Shown: positions 46,287 to 56,593, counted from the first letter of the stretch. The stretch is 64,000 bases of DNA from Brachybacterium sp. Z12 (GCF_014400405.1 NZ_CP060496.1:3447915-3511914), one strand, 5' to 3'. Translations and numbers: made by a program. The notes: generated by a model not told the origin, from the letters alone.

Positions 46287-46504
46287 TGCCGATCATCGTG
46301 CGGATCGATGTCGAGCTGGCCCGGCGGAAGCTCTCGGTGGGCGAGTTCGCGGAGCGCGTGGGGATCTCCCCGGCCAACGTCGCGGTGCTGAAGAACGGGC
46401 GCGCCAAGGCGGTGCGCTTCAGCACCCTCGAGGCGATGTGCGAGGTGCTCGAGTGCCAGCCGGGCGACCTGCTGGAATGGGTGCCCGATGCGGAGGACGG
46501 ATGA
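46286..46504 (+). CDS. YozG-like helix-turn-helix regulator
   Basis: 72 residues, a Cro/C1-type HTH of the short YozG class: MPIIVRIDVELARRKLSVGE, then FAERVGISPANVAVLKNGRA, then MCEVLECQPGDLLEWVPD. It is coupled to the DUF2975 gene by a 1-base overlap. It probably autoregulates the pair through the AATCGAT repeats at the promoter (inference). Confidence 0.88.
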   Translation: MPIIVRIDVELARRKLSVGEFAERVGISPANVAVLKNGRAKAVRFSTLEAMCEVLECQPGDLLEWVPDAEDG

Positions 46505-46563
46505 GGGGCCGACGTGCCAGGATGGTGGGCGGTCCGCCACCCCGCGCTCGATGAGGAGTACCC

Positions 46564-48206
46564 GTGCAGTCCGTCCTGACCGATTCCCTGGAGAAGGTGT
46601 TCGGCGACTCCGCGCCGCGCCCGGCTGAGCTGATCGGCGGCGCCCATGCCTCCGGATTCCTCGGGGAGGTGCTGTCCCTGCAGATCGCGCTCCGCCTCGA
46701 CGAAGGGGACGACCCCGGCGAGATCCAGATCCGCCTCGGCGGCGCCCTCGCAGGCCGCGCCCGGGTTCACGCCGTGCGCCGCGTCCCCGTCTCCTCCCCC
46801 GCTCCCGAGAACGCCGACGAGCACTACCTGGTCACCGAGCCCGGTGAATACCCCGACCTGCTCGAGCCGCTCGACGACGCCTCTCTACACCTCGCACCCG
46901 GCCTCTGGGAGGCGGTGTGGATCGACGTGACCGGCGAGTCGGAAACCGATGCGGGCGACCACACGCTGACGATCATCGTGAGCGACGAGGACGGGCGACA
47001 GCTCGCCCAGCACGCCGCCCAGCTGCGCATCCACCCCCACCACCTGCCACCGCTGAGCATCACCAACACCCACTGGTTCCACGCCGACAGCCTCTCCACC
47101 TACTACGACGTCGAGGTGTTCTCACAGCGGCACTGGGAGCTGATCGAGTCCTTCCTCGCCTCCGCGCGGGCGATGGACGTGAACTCGGTGCTCACCCCCA
47201 CCTGGACCCCGCCGCTCGACACCGCCGAGGGCCACACCCGCCCATTCGTGCAGCTGATCGGGATCCGCGAGGAGGCGGGGCAGTACACGCTCGACTTCTC
47301 TCAGCTGGACCGCTGGCTGGGGATCTGCCGCGATCTGGACTTCACCGGCATCGAGATCGCGCACCTGTTCACCCAGTGGGGCGCCGAACACACGCCCGCG
47401 ATCCAGGTGGAGACCGCCGCCGGCCTCGAGCACCGCTTCGGCTGGCACGTCGCAGCGACCTCCCCGCCTACCGCCGACTGCTGGAGACGCTGATCCCGGC
47501 CCTGCGCGCCCACCTCGCAGAACACTGGGACGGGCAGGTGCTGTGGCACATCTCCGATGAGCCGCACGAGAACCATCTCGAGCAGTACCGGGCGGCGAAG
47601 GCGCAGGTCGAAGATCTGCTCGACGGTGCCCAGGTGGTCGATGCGATGAGCTCGCTCGAGTTCGCCGAACAGGGCGTGGTGGACACCCCGATCGTCGCGA
47701 CCGATCACGTCGGCCCCTTCCTCGAGGCGGGCAGGCGGCCGTGGGTGTACTACTGCGTCGGCCAGACACGGGACGTCTCGAACCGCTTCATCGCCCTGCC
47801 CTCGGTGCGCAATCGAGTGCTGGGTCGGCAGCTGTTCACGCATGACGCCCCCGGCTTCCTGCACTGGGGATACAACTTCTGGTGGTCGCAGTTCTCGCTG
47901 CGGCCGATCGACCCCTTCGAGGAAACCTGCGCGGGCGGGGCCTTCTTCGGCGGGGACGCCTTCGCCGTCTACCCCGGGCCCGACGGCACACCCTGGCTCT
48001 CGCTGCGCCACCGCGTCTTCGCGCAGGCCATGGCCGATCATCGGGCGCTGACCTGGCTCGCGGAACTCACCGATCGCCCGAGCGCGACGGCCCTGATCGA
48101 CGAGGGCGGCACCTTGACCTACTCGTCGTTCTCCTACGACGTGGGCGAGCACCTGGGGGCCCGGCACCGGGTCGACGAGAGGATCCTCGCCGCCCTGGCC
48201 GGCTGA
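46564..48206 (+). CDS. DUF4091-domain protein, glycoside-hydrolase-like (one frameshift)
   Basis: About 548 residues from GTG 46564 (GAGGAGTACCC upstream). An N-terminal beta domain (AEYs of LLEPLDDASLHLAPGLWEAV and GDHTLTIIVSDEDGRQLAQH) precedes a TIM-barrel-like domain: PLSITNTHWFHADSLSTYYD, then LWHISDEPHENHLEQYRAAK, then PGFLHWGYNFWWSQFS and GDAFAVYPGPDGTPWLSLRH. The HISDEPH and WGYNFW motifs are typical of DUF4091. The frame breaks near 47455 (WHVA then SDLPAYRRLLETLIPA). No signal peptide is visible, so action on intracellular glycans is possible; the substrate is unknown. Confidence 0.83.
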
Positions 48207-48209
48207 CCC

Positions 48210-48473
48210 TCAGACCTCGGGAAGCTCCTGCTCGGCGGTCTCGGCCTCCATGCGGTCCTCGTCGCGGTTGCCCTGCTCAGCTGCGGTGGACTCGTCACCA
48301 CCGCGGTCGCGGTCCGAGTCGAAGCCGTAGCCGTCGGCGTTGCGGGAATCGGGCCCCTCGGCGACGACCCGATCGGTTTCGAGGGCGTCATCGATGCTCA
48401 CCTCTTCGCGCTCCTCCTCGACTGCGAGCCCATCGAGCTCGGGATCTTCTGCGGGATTCTGCGGCTGGGTCAT
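48210..48473 (-). CDS. Small acidic protein of unknown function
   Basis: 87 residues, strongly acidic and low complexity: TQPQNPAEDPELDGLAVEEE, then DALETDRVVAEGPDSRNADG, then DRDRGGDESTAAEQGNRDED. It is probably disordered. AGGAGGAA lies upstream of the start at 48473. It is 22 bases downstream of the DJ-1/PfpI gene on the same strand. No family is recognised. Confidence 0.6.
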   Translation of the reverse strand: MTQPQNPAEDPELDGLAVEEEREEVSIDDALETDRVVAEGPDSRNADGYGFDSDRDRGGDESTAAEQGNRDEDRMEAETAEQELPEV

Positions 48474-48495
48474 GGCTGTTCCTCCTCGATTCCGG

Positions 48496-49048
48496 TCAGC
48501 TGAGGGCGTTGATGATCGCCGCGTTGAAGGCGTCGAGGTCATCGGGGCTGCGCGAGGTGATGAGGCGGAAGCCGCCGGAGTCGTCGACCACCACCTCCTC
48601 GTCGGCCCATAGTCCGCCTGCGTTGGTGAGGTCGGTGCGGATGGTGGGGACCGAGGTGAGCTCGCGACCGTCGGCCAGGCCGGTCTCGACCAGCAGCCAC
48701 GGTGCGTGGCAGATCGCGGCGATGGGCTTGCCGTCGGCCGCGAAGGAGCGGGCCAGGAACTGCGCGGTCTCGTCGGCGCGCAGAGCGTCGGCGTTGAGGG
48801 TGCCGCCGGGCAGCACCAGCGCGTCGAAGTCCGCAGCCTTCACGGAATCGGGTGACGTCGACAGGGACCTCCGCGTCGAACTCCTTGTCGAGCGCCATGG
48901 TCTGCACGGTGCCCGCCTCAGGTGCTGCGACGGTGACAGTCGCGCCAGCCTCACGCAGTTCCTTCAGGGGGCGCTGGATCTCATCCGTCTCCGTGCCGAA
49001 GTTGGTCGTGAGCAGGAGGATCTTCCGGTTCTCGAGAGCGTTCGTCAT
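48496..49048 (-). CDS. DJ-1/PfpI-family protein (frameshift)
   Basis: About 184 residues of the type-1 glutamine-amidotransferase-like fold. The N-terminus is KILLLTTNFGTETDEIQRPL, then LREAGATVTVAAPEAGTVQT. After VPVDVT the frame breaks near 48848 and continues SVKAADFDALVLPGGTLNAD, then KPIAAICHAPWLLVETGLAD, with the nucleophile Cys in AICHAPW. Members of this YhbO/PfpI group are stress proteins with putative deglycase or protease activity. The exact indel (one base too many or two too few) cannot be fixed. Confidence 0.84.
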
Positions 49049-49200
49049 GGTACTTCTCCTTCCGTCGTGCGGTCGACGGCGAGCAGCGGACCCGCGGAGG
49101 CAACGATGTCTGTGCTGTCTCGAACTGCCTCGCAGTGCCTCGCTCGCCTGTCGTTCGACCGTAACACCGTGGCCCGGCGCGGTCCCGACCGATCGAACGC

Positions 49201-49601
49201 TCAGGCGGAGCGGTCGAAAGTGACCCGGCCTGCGCAGATCCCGGTGATCTCGAGCTTCACTCCATCGATGTCGATCACATCCCCGACCTGCTGCTTCATG
49301 AACGTCCGGTCACTGCCGGGCAGGTCGCTGGCAGGGACCGTCTGCCAGGAGAGATTGACAACCGGGGTTCCGCGGCGCGGTCCAGGACGTTGATGCGCAG
49401 TTCGATCGCGGCGCCGGTCGCGGTCTGCGGCAGCTCGGGCGTCGGCCCGATCGAGTCCTCGATCAGCTCGTGGTCATAGGTGTCGGGACAGGGCACGTCG
49501 GTCTCCTCGGGGATGGGATCGGTTTCGGGCCGCTCATCTCGGCCGGCGCAGGCTCCCAGCGTCAGCACCAGCAGAGCAGCGGTGAGGTCTCTACGTCGCA
49601 T
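49201..49601 (-). CDS. Small lipoprotein downstream of the WXG-leader protease (one frameshift)
   Basis: About 133 residues. The signal is MRRRDLTAALLVLTLGACAG with lipobox LGAC. The mature part is DETDVPCPDTYDHEL-like at the start (PEETDVPCPDTYDHELIEDS), then breaks near 49370, and continues PVVNLSWQTVPASDLPGSDR, then VGDVIDIDGVKLEITGICAG. The short GDVIDIDGVKLEITGI segment resembles small beta-rich actinobacterial lipoproteins. It lies 58 bases downstream of the calpain-like gene, mirroring the lipoprotein after the WXG-leader hydrolase. An immunity or partner role is inferred. Confidence 0.6.
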
Positions 49602-49659
49602 GACGCTCCTGCCTGTGTCCTTGGCTCCATCCCTCGGAGGGAGGCGGGGCGCCGCGAGA

Positions 49660-51217
49660 TCAATAGGTGCGCGCAGCCCGGAAATAGTCATCGAACTCGT
49701 CCGGCGTGAGGACCAGCGGTGTCGCACCCATGCCGTGCGGGTTATGGAATTCATAGTATGTCTGGCCGTCGACGGTGTAGGAGTCGGTGAGGACGTACTG
49801 GTGGCTGGAGACGTAGTTCGGATCCGACTTGGCCGCCTCCGAAGAGTCGTCCGAGCTCGGTGTGGAGACCACTACCGGGTCACCGCTGCTGTCGAATCGC
49901 GACCCGATGTCGGGGAGCTCCACGGACTCCGCAGCTCCGCCGGGCTGGAAGTACGGAGCCGCCTCTTCCGACCCGCCGACGATCACCTCGTACTGACCGG
50001 GATCATAGCTGGAGTCATCCTGGAACGACGCGGCCATGGCCTTCTCGACATAGGCAGGCCACAGCGCAGAGGCGTCACCGTCTCCGAAGCCGGCACCATC
50101 AGGCCCGCCATAGGCACCCTGATAGCCGCCATTCCCCGAGCCGGCAGATCATCGGTGACCGTGATGTCCCGCGGATTGCCATCCGCGTCGTACAGCGTCA
50201 CGGTCACCGTGCCATCACCGTTGTGGACCACATGCTCCTGCGGCCACGAGGGATCGTCGTACACGACGGCGGTGAGATTCGCGAGCATCCAGCAGTCGCC
50301 GTAGCCCTGCTGGTTCACGTCCATCCACGGCTCGTACCCGGTCTCGTCGGCGCCCGGGTTGTCGGTGCGGTTCTGGCGATACTGATCGAGGATCCGCTGC
50401 TGGACCTCCGCATCCGTGAAGAGCTCAGCGTCCCCAGGGGTCGCGTACTCGAAAGAGCCATTGACGACACGACCACGCTCCTCGTCATCCTTGTACGTCG
50501 TCGTATCGGGCTGCGATTCAGGGAAGGCCCCGTGAATCTTGTCCCGCAATGCAGGGTCCGCGCTCCTCAGCAGATCGGACCAGGTCTCGATGTAGTTCCA
50601 GTCGTCCCCGGAGGAGAACCATCCGCCGTCGCGGCCATCCTGACGCAGCGCATCGGCGAAGCCGGTGAGGTCTTCGGTCGAGCTGCGGTTCAGGAAATCA
50701 TCGAGCTGCGCCGGGGAGAGCCCCTGCAGCTTCTCCGCGAGATCGGCAGCGGCGTCGCCGTCGTTCCGCCAGACCTCCCACCAGTTGCCGTTTCCGTTCG
50801 CCTCGGCGAGCAGGTCTGCGAGTTCCTGGTACTCCTCGTCGCTGAGTACTTCGGGGATGTCATCGTGGTGCTCGACCGGGGTTCCGCATCCTCCGCGGGG
50901 CGCGGAACGGGGGCCCTGCCATCACCCGCGCCGTCCTCGCCAGCACCCTCTCCGCCACCTGGCGTACTCGCCTGATCCTGCTCTTCAGCATGCTGGCGGG
51001 CCTGCTCGGATCGCCGGCCGAGCTCTTCGCTGACCGTGAGCATCATCCGGGACGTCTGCTCCCAGCGGGCGCGGAATTCGTCAGCGTCCTGCCCCGCCCA
51101 GGTCACGCTGCCGATGAGCGCCCCCAGGGTGCCGCAGCGCCCTTCGAGGGCGCTCGCGCGGCCACTGGCGTCGCTTCCGAACGCGGTCAGCTGTGTGGTG
51201 TCAGCACCCCAGAACAT
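49660..51217 (-). CDS. WXG100-like leader fused to a calpain-family (C2) cysteine protease (two frameshifts)
   Basis: About 520 residues. The leader is MFWGADTTQLTAFGSDASGR, then VTWAGQDADEFRARWEQ, ending in HAEEQDQAST; it is collinear with the leader of the hydrolase at 24580-25931. A linker rich in Gly/Glu/Pro follows. The C-terminal catalytic domain has DVNQQGYGDCWMLANLTAVV (Cys), SSHQYVLTDSYTVDGQTYYE (His) and FHNPHGMG (Asn), the C2 triad order. Breaks lie near 50880 and 50130. There is no signal peptide, which fits type VII-type export. The protease might act in a target cell or on surface proteins; this is inference. A lipoprotein gene follows. Confidence 0.75.
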
Positions 51218-51360
51218 GGCACCCCCGTGGCATGGCAACTCGATGATTTGCCTGATTCTTGCTGGGGAGAGCCGGGAAAGGAATGGGGAGGACTACCCAT
51301 GCGAGGGCAGAGCGGGGGCGGGGGTCGGGCAGCGAGGCGGGGTGGCGACTGTGCCGCAGC

Positions 51361-52791
51361 TCAGGTGCCGCAGAAAGTCAGGAAGTGCTCCCCGCCGTTC
51401 CCGGGCCCCTCGAGGTGCTCGAGGCCGGTGCGCCGGGTGAAGGGGTCGCTCACAGCGTCGAGCAGCACCCTCACCGGTTCGAGATCGCCCAGGTGAGCGG
51501 CGCGCAGGGCGGCGTCGAGGTGCACATTGCGGGGGATGTAGATCGGATTCGCGTTCAGCATGGCAGCTGCAGCGTCATCTGCCTGCCCGTCCCCTCCGCG
51601 CAGCGGCTCGAGGCGGCTCACCCACGCCCGATACGGGTCGGATTCGTTGAACAGGCCTTCCGCTCCCCCTTCGGCGAGCGCCCGGAAGAACATCGTGTGG
51701 TCCACCGTCTGCTGCTCGAGCAGAACGAACAGATCATCGCCGAGCCCCCGGACCTCCTCGCTGCTGGCGGATGGGATGCCCAGCTTCCGCGCGAGGCCGC
51801 GTGCGTGCGCCTCGAGGTAGCGGGCTTCGAAACCTTCGAGCACCTCGGTCGCCGCGTCGACGGCAGAGTTGGGCTGGCCCGGATCGATCAGCTCGACGAG
51901 CGTCTCCGCGAAGCGGGAGAGGTTCCACAGGGCGATGCCGGGCTGGTTGCCGTAGGCGTAGCGGCCCCCGCGGTCGATCGAGCTGAACACCGCGCCGCGG
52001 CGGTGCTCGTCCAGCACGGCGCAGGGCCCGTAGTCGATGCCCTCGCCGGAGAGCGCCATGTTGTCGGTGTTCATCACGCCGTGGACGAACCCGGCCAGCA
52101 TCCACTGCGCGACGAGCTCCGCCTGCGCACCCGTCACCGCGTCGAGCAGGGCCAGCGGCCCGTCGGCGGAAGGGTGGTGCCGCGTGAGCGTGTACTCCAC
52201 GAGCCGCTCGCGCACCTCGGGATCCAGGTGCCAGGCGGCGTGCTCAAAGGTCCCCACCCGCAGATGGCTCGCCGCGACTCGCAGCAGCAGCGCTCCGGGT
52301 TCGGGGGTGACGCCCTGGCGCGGGGCGATCTGCTCTCCGGTGGAGACCACGGCCAGGGCGCGGGTGGTGGGCACGCCGAGGGCATGGAGCCATTCGCCGA
52401 TGACGGCCTCGCGGAGCATCGGCCCCAGCGGTGCCTTCCCGTCCCCGCCGCGGGCGAAGGGTGTGCGGCCGGCGCCTTTGAGGTGCAGGTCGTGGCGGCG
52501 CCCTGCGGGGTCCACGCGTTCGCCCAGCAGCACGGCGCGGCCGTCCCCTAGCTGCGGGTTCGGGGTGCCGAACTGGTGGCCTGCATAGGCCTGCGCGACG
52601 GTGCCATCGATCTGTCCAGTCAGCAGCGCGATGCCGTCCTCGCTGCGCAGCTGCTGGGGGTCGTACCCGAGCTCGCGGGCGAGCTCCTCGTTCAGCCAGA
52701 CGATCTCGGGCCGGGGAGGCTTCTCGGCCGGCCAGGGCACGGACAGCTCGGGGACGGCAGCGGCGTAGGTGTGCTCCAATGGCGTCTGCAT
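51361..52791 (-). CDS. selO: Protein adenylyltransferase SelO/YdiU
   Basis: 476 residues, intact. The pseudokinase fold of SelO transfers AMP from ATP to Ser/Thr/Tyr of proteins, with a role in redox homeostasis. Signatures are TGQIDGTVAQAYAGHQFGTP, then PQLGDGRAVLLGERVD, then HLKGAGRTPFARGGDGKA, then GVMNTDNMALSGEGIDYGPC. The protein ends FCGT, with the Cys at the position of the Sec/Cys-containing tail. I start at 52791 (MQTPLEHTYAAAVPELSVPW). The upstream frame to 52887 is unsupported. Single gene, between the WXG-leader protease and the ROK operon. Confidence 0.93.
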   Translation of the reverse strand: MQTPLEHTYAAAVPELSVPWPAEKPPRPEIVWLNEELARELGYDPQQLRSEDGIALLTGQIDGTVAQAYAGHQFGTPNPQLGDGRAVLLGERVDPAGRRHDLHLKGAGRTPFARGGDGKAPLGPMLREAVIGEWLHALGVPTTRALAVVSTGEQIAPRQGVTPEPGALLLRVAASHLRVGTFEHAAWHLDPEVRERLVEYTLTRHHPSADGPLALLDAVTGAQAELVAQWMLAGFVHGVMNTDNMALSGEGIDYGPCAVLDEHRRGAVFSSIDRGGRYAYGNQPGIALWNLSRFAETLVELIDPGQPNSAVDAATEVLEGFEARYLEAHARGLARKLGIPSASSEEVRGLGDDLFVLLEQQTVDHTMFFRALAEGGAEGLFNESDPYRAWVSRLEPLRGGDGQADDAAAAMLNANPIYIPRNVHLDAALRAAHLGDLEPVRVLLDAVSDPFTRRTGLEHLEGPGNGGEHFLTFCGT

Positions 52792-52926
52792 CCTCCGATC
52801 CTCCCACTGCGCTCGGGTCCCCACGGTTGACGCCCCCGCCCTTGAGCCGCCACACTGGCGATGCACATTGTGCAACCCGGTTACCAAATCGTCCCGGGTC
52901 GATGACGGCGAGCACGAGGCGGACTG

Positions 52927-54037
52927 ATGACCACAGCATCTGCGGTGCGCCAGGCCAATGCTCGCGACTGCCTCCTGGTGCTGCGGGGGCGGGCTCCGCG
53001 CTCACCGTCGGCGAGCTCGCTGCCGCGACCGGGCTGTCGCGTCCGACCGTCGACGCCGTGCTGCACGACCTCGGCGGCGCCGGTGCCGTCGTGCCCGCCC
53101 CGACCGCGATCTCCGGAGCCGCCGGCCGACCCGCTCGCCGCTTCGTCTTCGACCCCGAGGTCTCGACCGTCGCGGCACTGGATATCGGGGCCCGTTCCGT
53201 GCGATGCCTGGTCACCGACGCCTCCGGCCGACTCGTCGCCCAGGCCTCCACCCCCTCACGGGCTCCGATCCGCTCGACGCGCTCGAGCGGGCGGTGCGGG
53301 AGGCCGGGACCACCCCGGGCGCCCTCGGCATCGCCGCTCCCGGCATCCTCGGGCCCGACGGCCGTATCGCACAGAGCCTGGCGGTTCCCGAGCTCATCGA
53401 CGTCGACCTCGCCGGAGAGCTCTCGCAGCGCCTGGGCTGCCCGGTGGTCGTGGAGAACGACATCAAGCTCGCCGCGCTCGCGGAGCACCACCTCGGGGGC
53501 GAAGCGGAGAGCATGCTGTTCGTGCAGCTCGGCAACCGGATCTCCGTCGCGGCGATCCTCGACGGGAAGATCCTGCAGGGTGCCCACCGCCTGGCCGGCG
53601 AGCTCGGCAGCCAGCGCGGGATGCGCTGGACGGAGAGCTCGAGGCGCGGCCGCCTGACGTGGTCCACCGGGGACGAGGCGAAACCGCTGCTGGAGCGCGC
53701 CGCGCACGGTGACGCCGACGCCCAGCGCGAGATCGCAGATTTCTGCGCCCAGATCGCGCCGCGCCTGGCCACCGTGCTGCTCACGCTCGACCCCGAGCGT
53801 GTCGTGGTCGGCGGCGGCCTCTCCCGGGCCGGGGCCACGCTCCTGGATCCGCTGCGTCGGGCGCTCGGCGGTCTGCTCATGACGGGGCACGCCCCGGAAG
53901 TGGTCGGCGCACGCCTGACCACCGACGGCGTGCTGGTCGGCGCGCTCGGCCTCGCCTTCGCGCACGGATCCGTGCAGCTCTTCGGGGTCCCCGAGGTCCC
54001 CGCCCCCTGGGACCACCTTCCGACCACCCAGACGTGA
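52927..54037 (+). CDS. ROK-family transcriptional regulator (two frameshifts)
   Basis: About 370 residues. An N-terminal winged helix (TASAVRQANARDCLLVLRG, then LTVGELAAATGLSRPTVDAV) is joined to a ROK sugar-kinase-like domain (TVAALDIGARSVRCLVTDAS, then LGIAAPGILGPDGRI, VVVENDIKLAALAEHHLGGE, VVVGGGLSRAGATLLDPL). Breaks lie near 52990 and 53258. The usual Cys-rich zinc motif of glucokinases is absent, as in NagC/XylR regulators. It heads a same-strand cluster with a TIM-barrel isomerase and a Gfo/Idh dehydrogenase, which it probably controls in response to a sugar. Confidence 0.85.
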
Positions 54038-54084
54038 CGACTTCACCCCCGCCCAGTCCGCACCTCCGATCGCGAAGGACCGCC

Positions 54085-54966
54085 ATGACCGCCGACATCA
54101 CCTTCGGCTTCAGCTCCTACAGCTTCCATTCCAAGCTCTCCACCGGAGAGATGACGCTGCCCCAGGTCATCGAATGGATCGCCGCGAGCGAGGGGGAGCA
54201 TCTCGAGCTCGCCGTCCTCGGCGACGACGCCGACTCCCCGATCCCGAACATCGCCTCCGACCCCGCCTACGTCGACCAGATCCGTACCGCCGCGGAGGCC
54301 GCCGGAGTGCCGCTCACCAACCTCGCCATCGGCGCGGATCTCTCCGACGGGGACCCGAAGCAGATCGAGCGGGTGAAGAAGTACGTCGACCTCGCCGAGC
54401 GGCTCGGGATCACCCGGATGCGCCACGACGTGGTGCCGCACAGAGGCCACGAGGGGGACGACACTCCGCTGTTCGAGCAGGTCCTGCCCTCGATCGTCGC
54501 CGCGAGCAAGGAGATCGCGCAGTACGCCGCGACCAAGGGCATCACCACCAGCCTCGAGAACCACGGCTTCTTCGTGCAGTCCGCCGAGCGCGTGCGCCGG
54601 ATCATCCACGCCGTCGACGAGCCGAACTTCCTCACCACCCTCGACGTGGGCAACTTCGTGTGCGTGGACGAGGCTGCCGAGGTGTCCGTCGCCCAGAACC
54701 TGCCGTACGCGATGGTCGTGCACTTCAAGGACTTCTACATCCGACCGGCCGACGCAGCGCCGGGCGCGGGCTGGTTCCGCAGCCGCGGCGGGAAGCACCT
54801 GCGCGGCGCCGTGGTGGGCAACGGCGACATCGACCTGCGCGCTGTCGCCCGCGCGATCACTGAATCCGACTTCACCGGCTACGCGGCGATCGAGTTCGAG
54901 GGCTGGGAGGACTGCCTGCTCGGATGCGAGCGCGGCATCGCCTACGCCAAGAGCCTGTTCGCCTGA
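54085..54966 (+). CDS. Sugar phosphate isomerase/epimerase (xylose-isomerase-like TIM barrel)
   Basis: 293 residues from ATG 54085. The N-terminus is TFGFSSYSFHSKLSTGEMTL. Metal-site and barrel motifs are LAERLGITRMRHDVVPHRGH, then GITTSLENHGFFVQSAERVR (Glu), then LTTLDVGNFVCVDE (Asp), then YAMVVHFKDFYI (His), then FTGYAAIEFEGWEDCLLG (Glu). This is the full ligand set of the AP-endonuclease-2-like family. It is followed after 30 bases by a Gfo/Idh/MocA dehydrogenase gene, a common pairing in inositol or keto-sugar catabolism. The substrate is unknown. Confidence 0.87.
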   Translation: MTADITFGFSSYSFHSKLSTGEMTLPQVIEWIAASEGEHLELAVLGDDADSPIPNIASDPAYVDQIRTAAEAAGVPLTNLAIGADLSDGDPKQIERVKKYVDLAERLGITRMRHDVVPHRGHEGDDTPLFEQVLPSIVAASKEIAQYAATKGITTSLENHGFFVQSAERVRRIIHAVDEPNFLTTLDVGNFVCVDEAAEVSVAQNLPYAMVVHFKDFYIRPADAAPGAGWFRSRGGKHLRGAVVGNGDIDLRAVARAITESDFTGYAAIEFEGWEDCLLGCERGIAYAKSLFA

Positions 54967-54996
54967 CCCCTCCCCCACGACGTGAAAGAGAACCCC

Positions 54997-56056
54997 ATGA
55001 CGAAGTTCCGAGTCGGCGTCATCGGCGCCGGAAGCATCGCCCAGTCCCATCTCACCGCCTATTCGAAGAACCCCGACGTCGAGCTGATCGCGGTCGCCGA
55101 CATGAACCTCGAGCGGGCGCAGTCGGTGGCCGATCAGTTCGGAGCGAAGCGCGCCTACGCGGATCCGCACGAGCTGCTCGCGGACGCCGAGATCGACGGC
55201 GTTTCCATCTGCACCTGGAACAACTCCCACGCCTCCTGGGCGATCGCCGCAGTCCAGGCGGGCAAGCACGTGCTGGTGGAGAAGCCGATCGCGCGCACGC
55301 TCGAAGAGGCGGAGGAGATCCAGCGGATCGTCGAGGCGAGCGACCGGTGGTGCAGGTCGGCTTCGTGCGCCGCCATTCCCCGAACTGCCAGGTGCTGAAG
55401 TCGTTCATCGACGCGGATGAGCTGGGCGAGATCTACTACGCCAAGGCCAGCTGCATGCGCCGGGCGGGCAACCCCGGCGGTTGGTTCGCGAACAAGGAGA
55501 TCTCCGGCGGCGGGCCGCTGCTGGACATCGGCATCCATGTGCTGGACCTGTGCTGGTACCTGATGGGCAGCCCGAAGGTGGTCTCTGTCAGCGGCAACAC
55601 CTACGACAAGCTCGGCAGCCGCGGGAACATCACCACGATGCCGCGCTACAAGGCCGCGGACTACGACCCGGCGCTCAACACGGTCGAGGACCTCGCGAAC
55701 GCCGTGATCCGCTTCGAGAACGGCGCGTCGCTGCTGCTGGACTGCTCGTACTCGCTGCACGCCACGAAGGACTCGATCGACGTATCGGTGTACGGCGAGA
55801 AGGGGGTGCGGTGCTCGAGCCCGCGCTCCACATCGCCACCGAGATGCACGATTCGGTGGTGAACATCGAGCCGCAGATCGGCTCGCGCACCTTCGAGTTC
55901 GGCACGGGCTTCGCCAACGAGATCCAGAACTTCGTGGATGCGTCGCTGGGTCGGGCCGAGTCTGTCGCCCCGGCGTGGCATGGGGTCGAGATCGTGCGGA
56001 TCCTCGAGGCGATCTACGAATCGGCAGCGGCCGGCCGGGAGATCTCGCTGGTCTGA
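54997..56056 (+). CDS. Gfo/Idh/MocA-family oxidoreductase (two frameshifts)
   Basis: About 354 residues. The Rossmann fold is RVGVIGAGSIAQSHLTAYSK, and the catalytic Lys is in AGKHVLVEKPIARTLEE. After EASD the frame breaks near 55345 and continues VVQVGFVRRHSPNCQVLKSF, then GGGPLLDIGIHVLDLCWYLM with the conserved D..xH pair. A second break near 55808 (G5 to G6) leads to FGTGFANEIQNFVDASLGRA, the typical C-terminus. It is an NAD(P)-dependent sugar or inositol dehydrogenase. It forms an operon with the preceding isomerase and the ROK regulator. Confidence 0.88.
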
Positions 56057-56122
56057 GGAGTAAGCAGCGGCGCGGGGCCTTGGTCCTGGCCAAGGCGGCG
56101 CGGCCTGGGGTGTGATGGGTCG

Positions 56123-56425
56123 ATGACACAGAACCTTCCCTTCCCGGGCCAGCCCTCCTCGGATGGCCATCAGTGCACCTGCAGCGATCACGAGGCGGAG
56201 GTGCCTCGGCTGAACGCCAGTGCGATCCCGCACGCGATCCGCCATGCCGCGGTGTTCGGTGCGTTGGATGCGATCCGTCCGGGCTTCGCGATGGATCTCG
56301 TGGCCCCGCATGATCCGAAGCCGCTGCTCGCTCAGGCCGAGGAACGCTACGACGGTGACATCGATGTGAAGTACCTCGTGAGCGGCCCGGAGGAGTGGGT
56401 GCTGCGTCTGACGAAGAGTGCCTGA
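56123..56425 (+). CDS. DUF2249-domain protein
   Basis: 100 residues. LNASAIPHAIRHAAVFGALD, then FAMDLVAPHDPKPLLAQAEE, then YLVSGPEEWVLRLTKSA follow the DUF2249 pattern, a TusA-like fold found alone or fused to hemerythrin or DUF542 proteins. N-terminal CTCSDHE contains a possible metal or thiol site. It lies between the sugar operon and the formaldehyde-dehydrogenase-like gene; a role in redox or thiol chemistry is a guess. Confidence 0.82.
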   Translation: MTQNLPFPGQPSSDGHQCTCSDHEAEVPRLNASAIPHAIRHAAVFGALDAIRPGFAMDLVAPHDPKPLLAQAEERYDGDIDVKYLVSGPEEWVLRLTKSA

Positions 56426-56593
56426 CGCGCTGGTTCGAGCAGGTCAGCACGGCGCGCGGGGCTTACCTGACGTCCATGTGAGGCCTGGGCGGATGGTTGA
56501 CTTCGTGACCCAGCACACACAGGATTGGGCTGGTGCGGCTCGACGACGGATGCGCGGTGCATCGCGGGTCGCCCGGAGCAAGGAGGCTCATCG

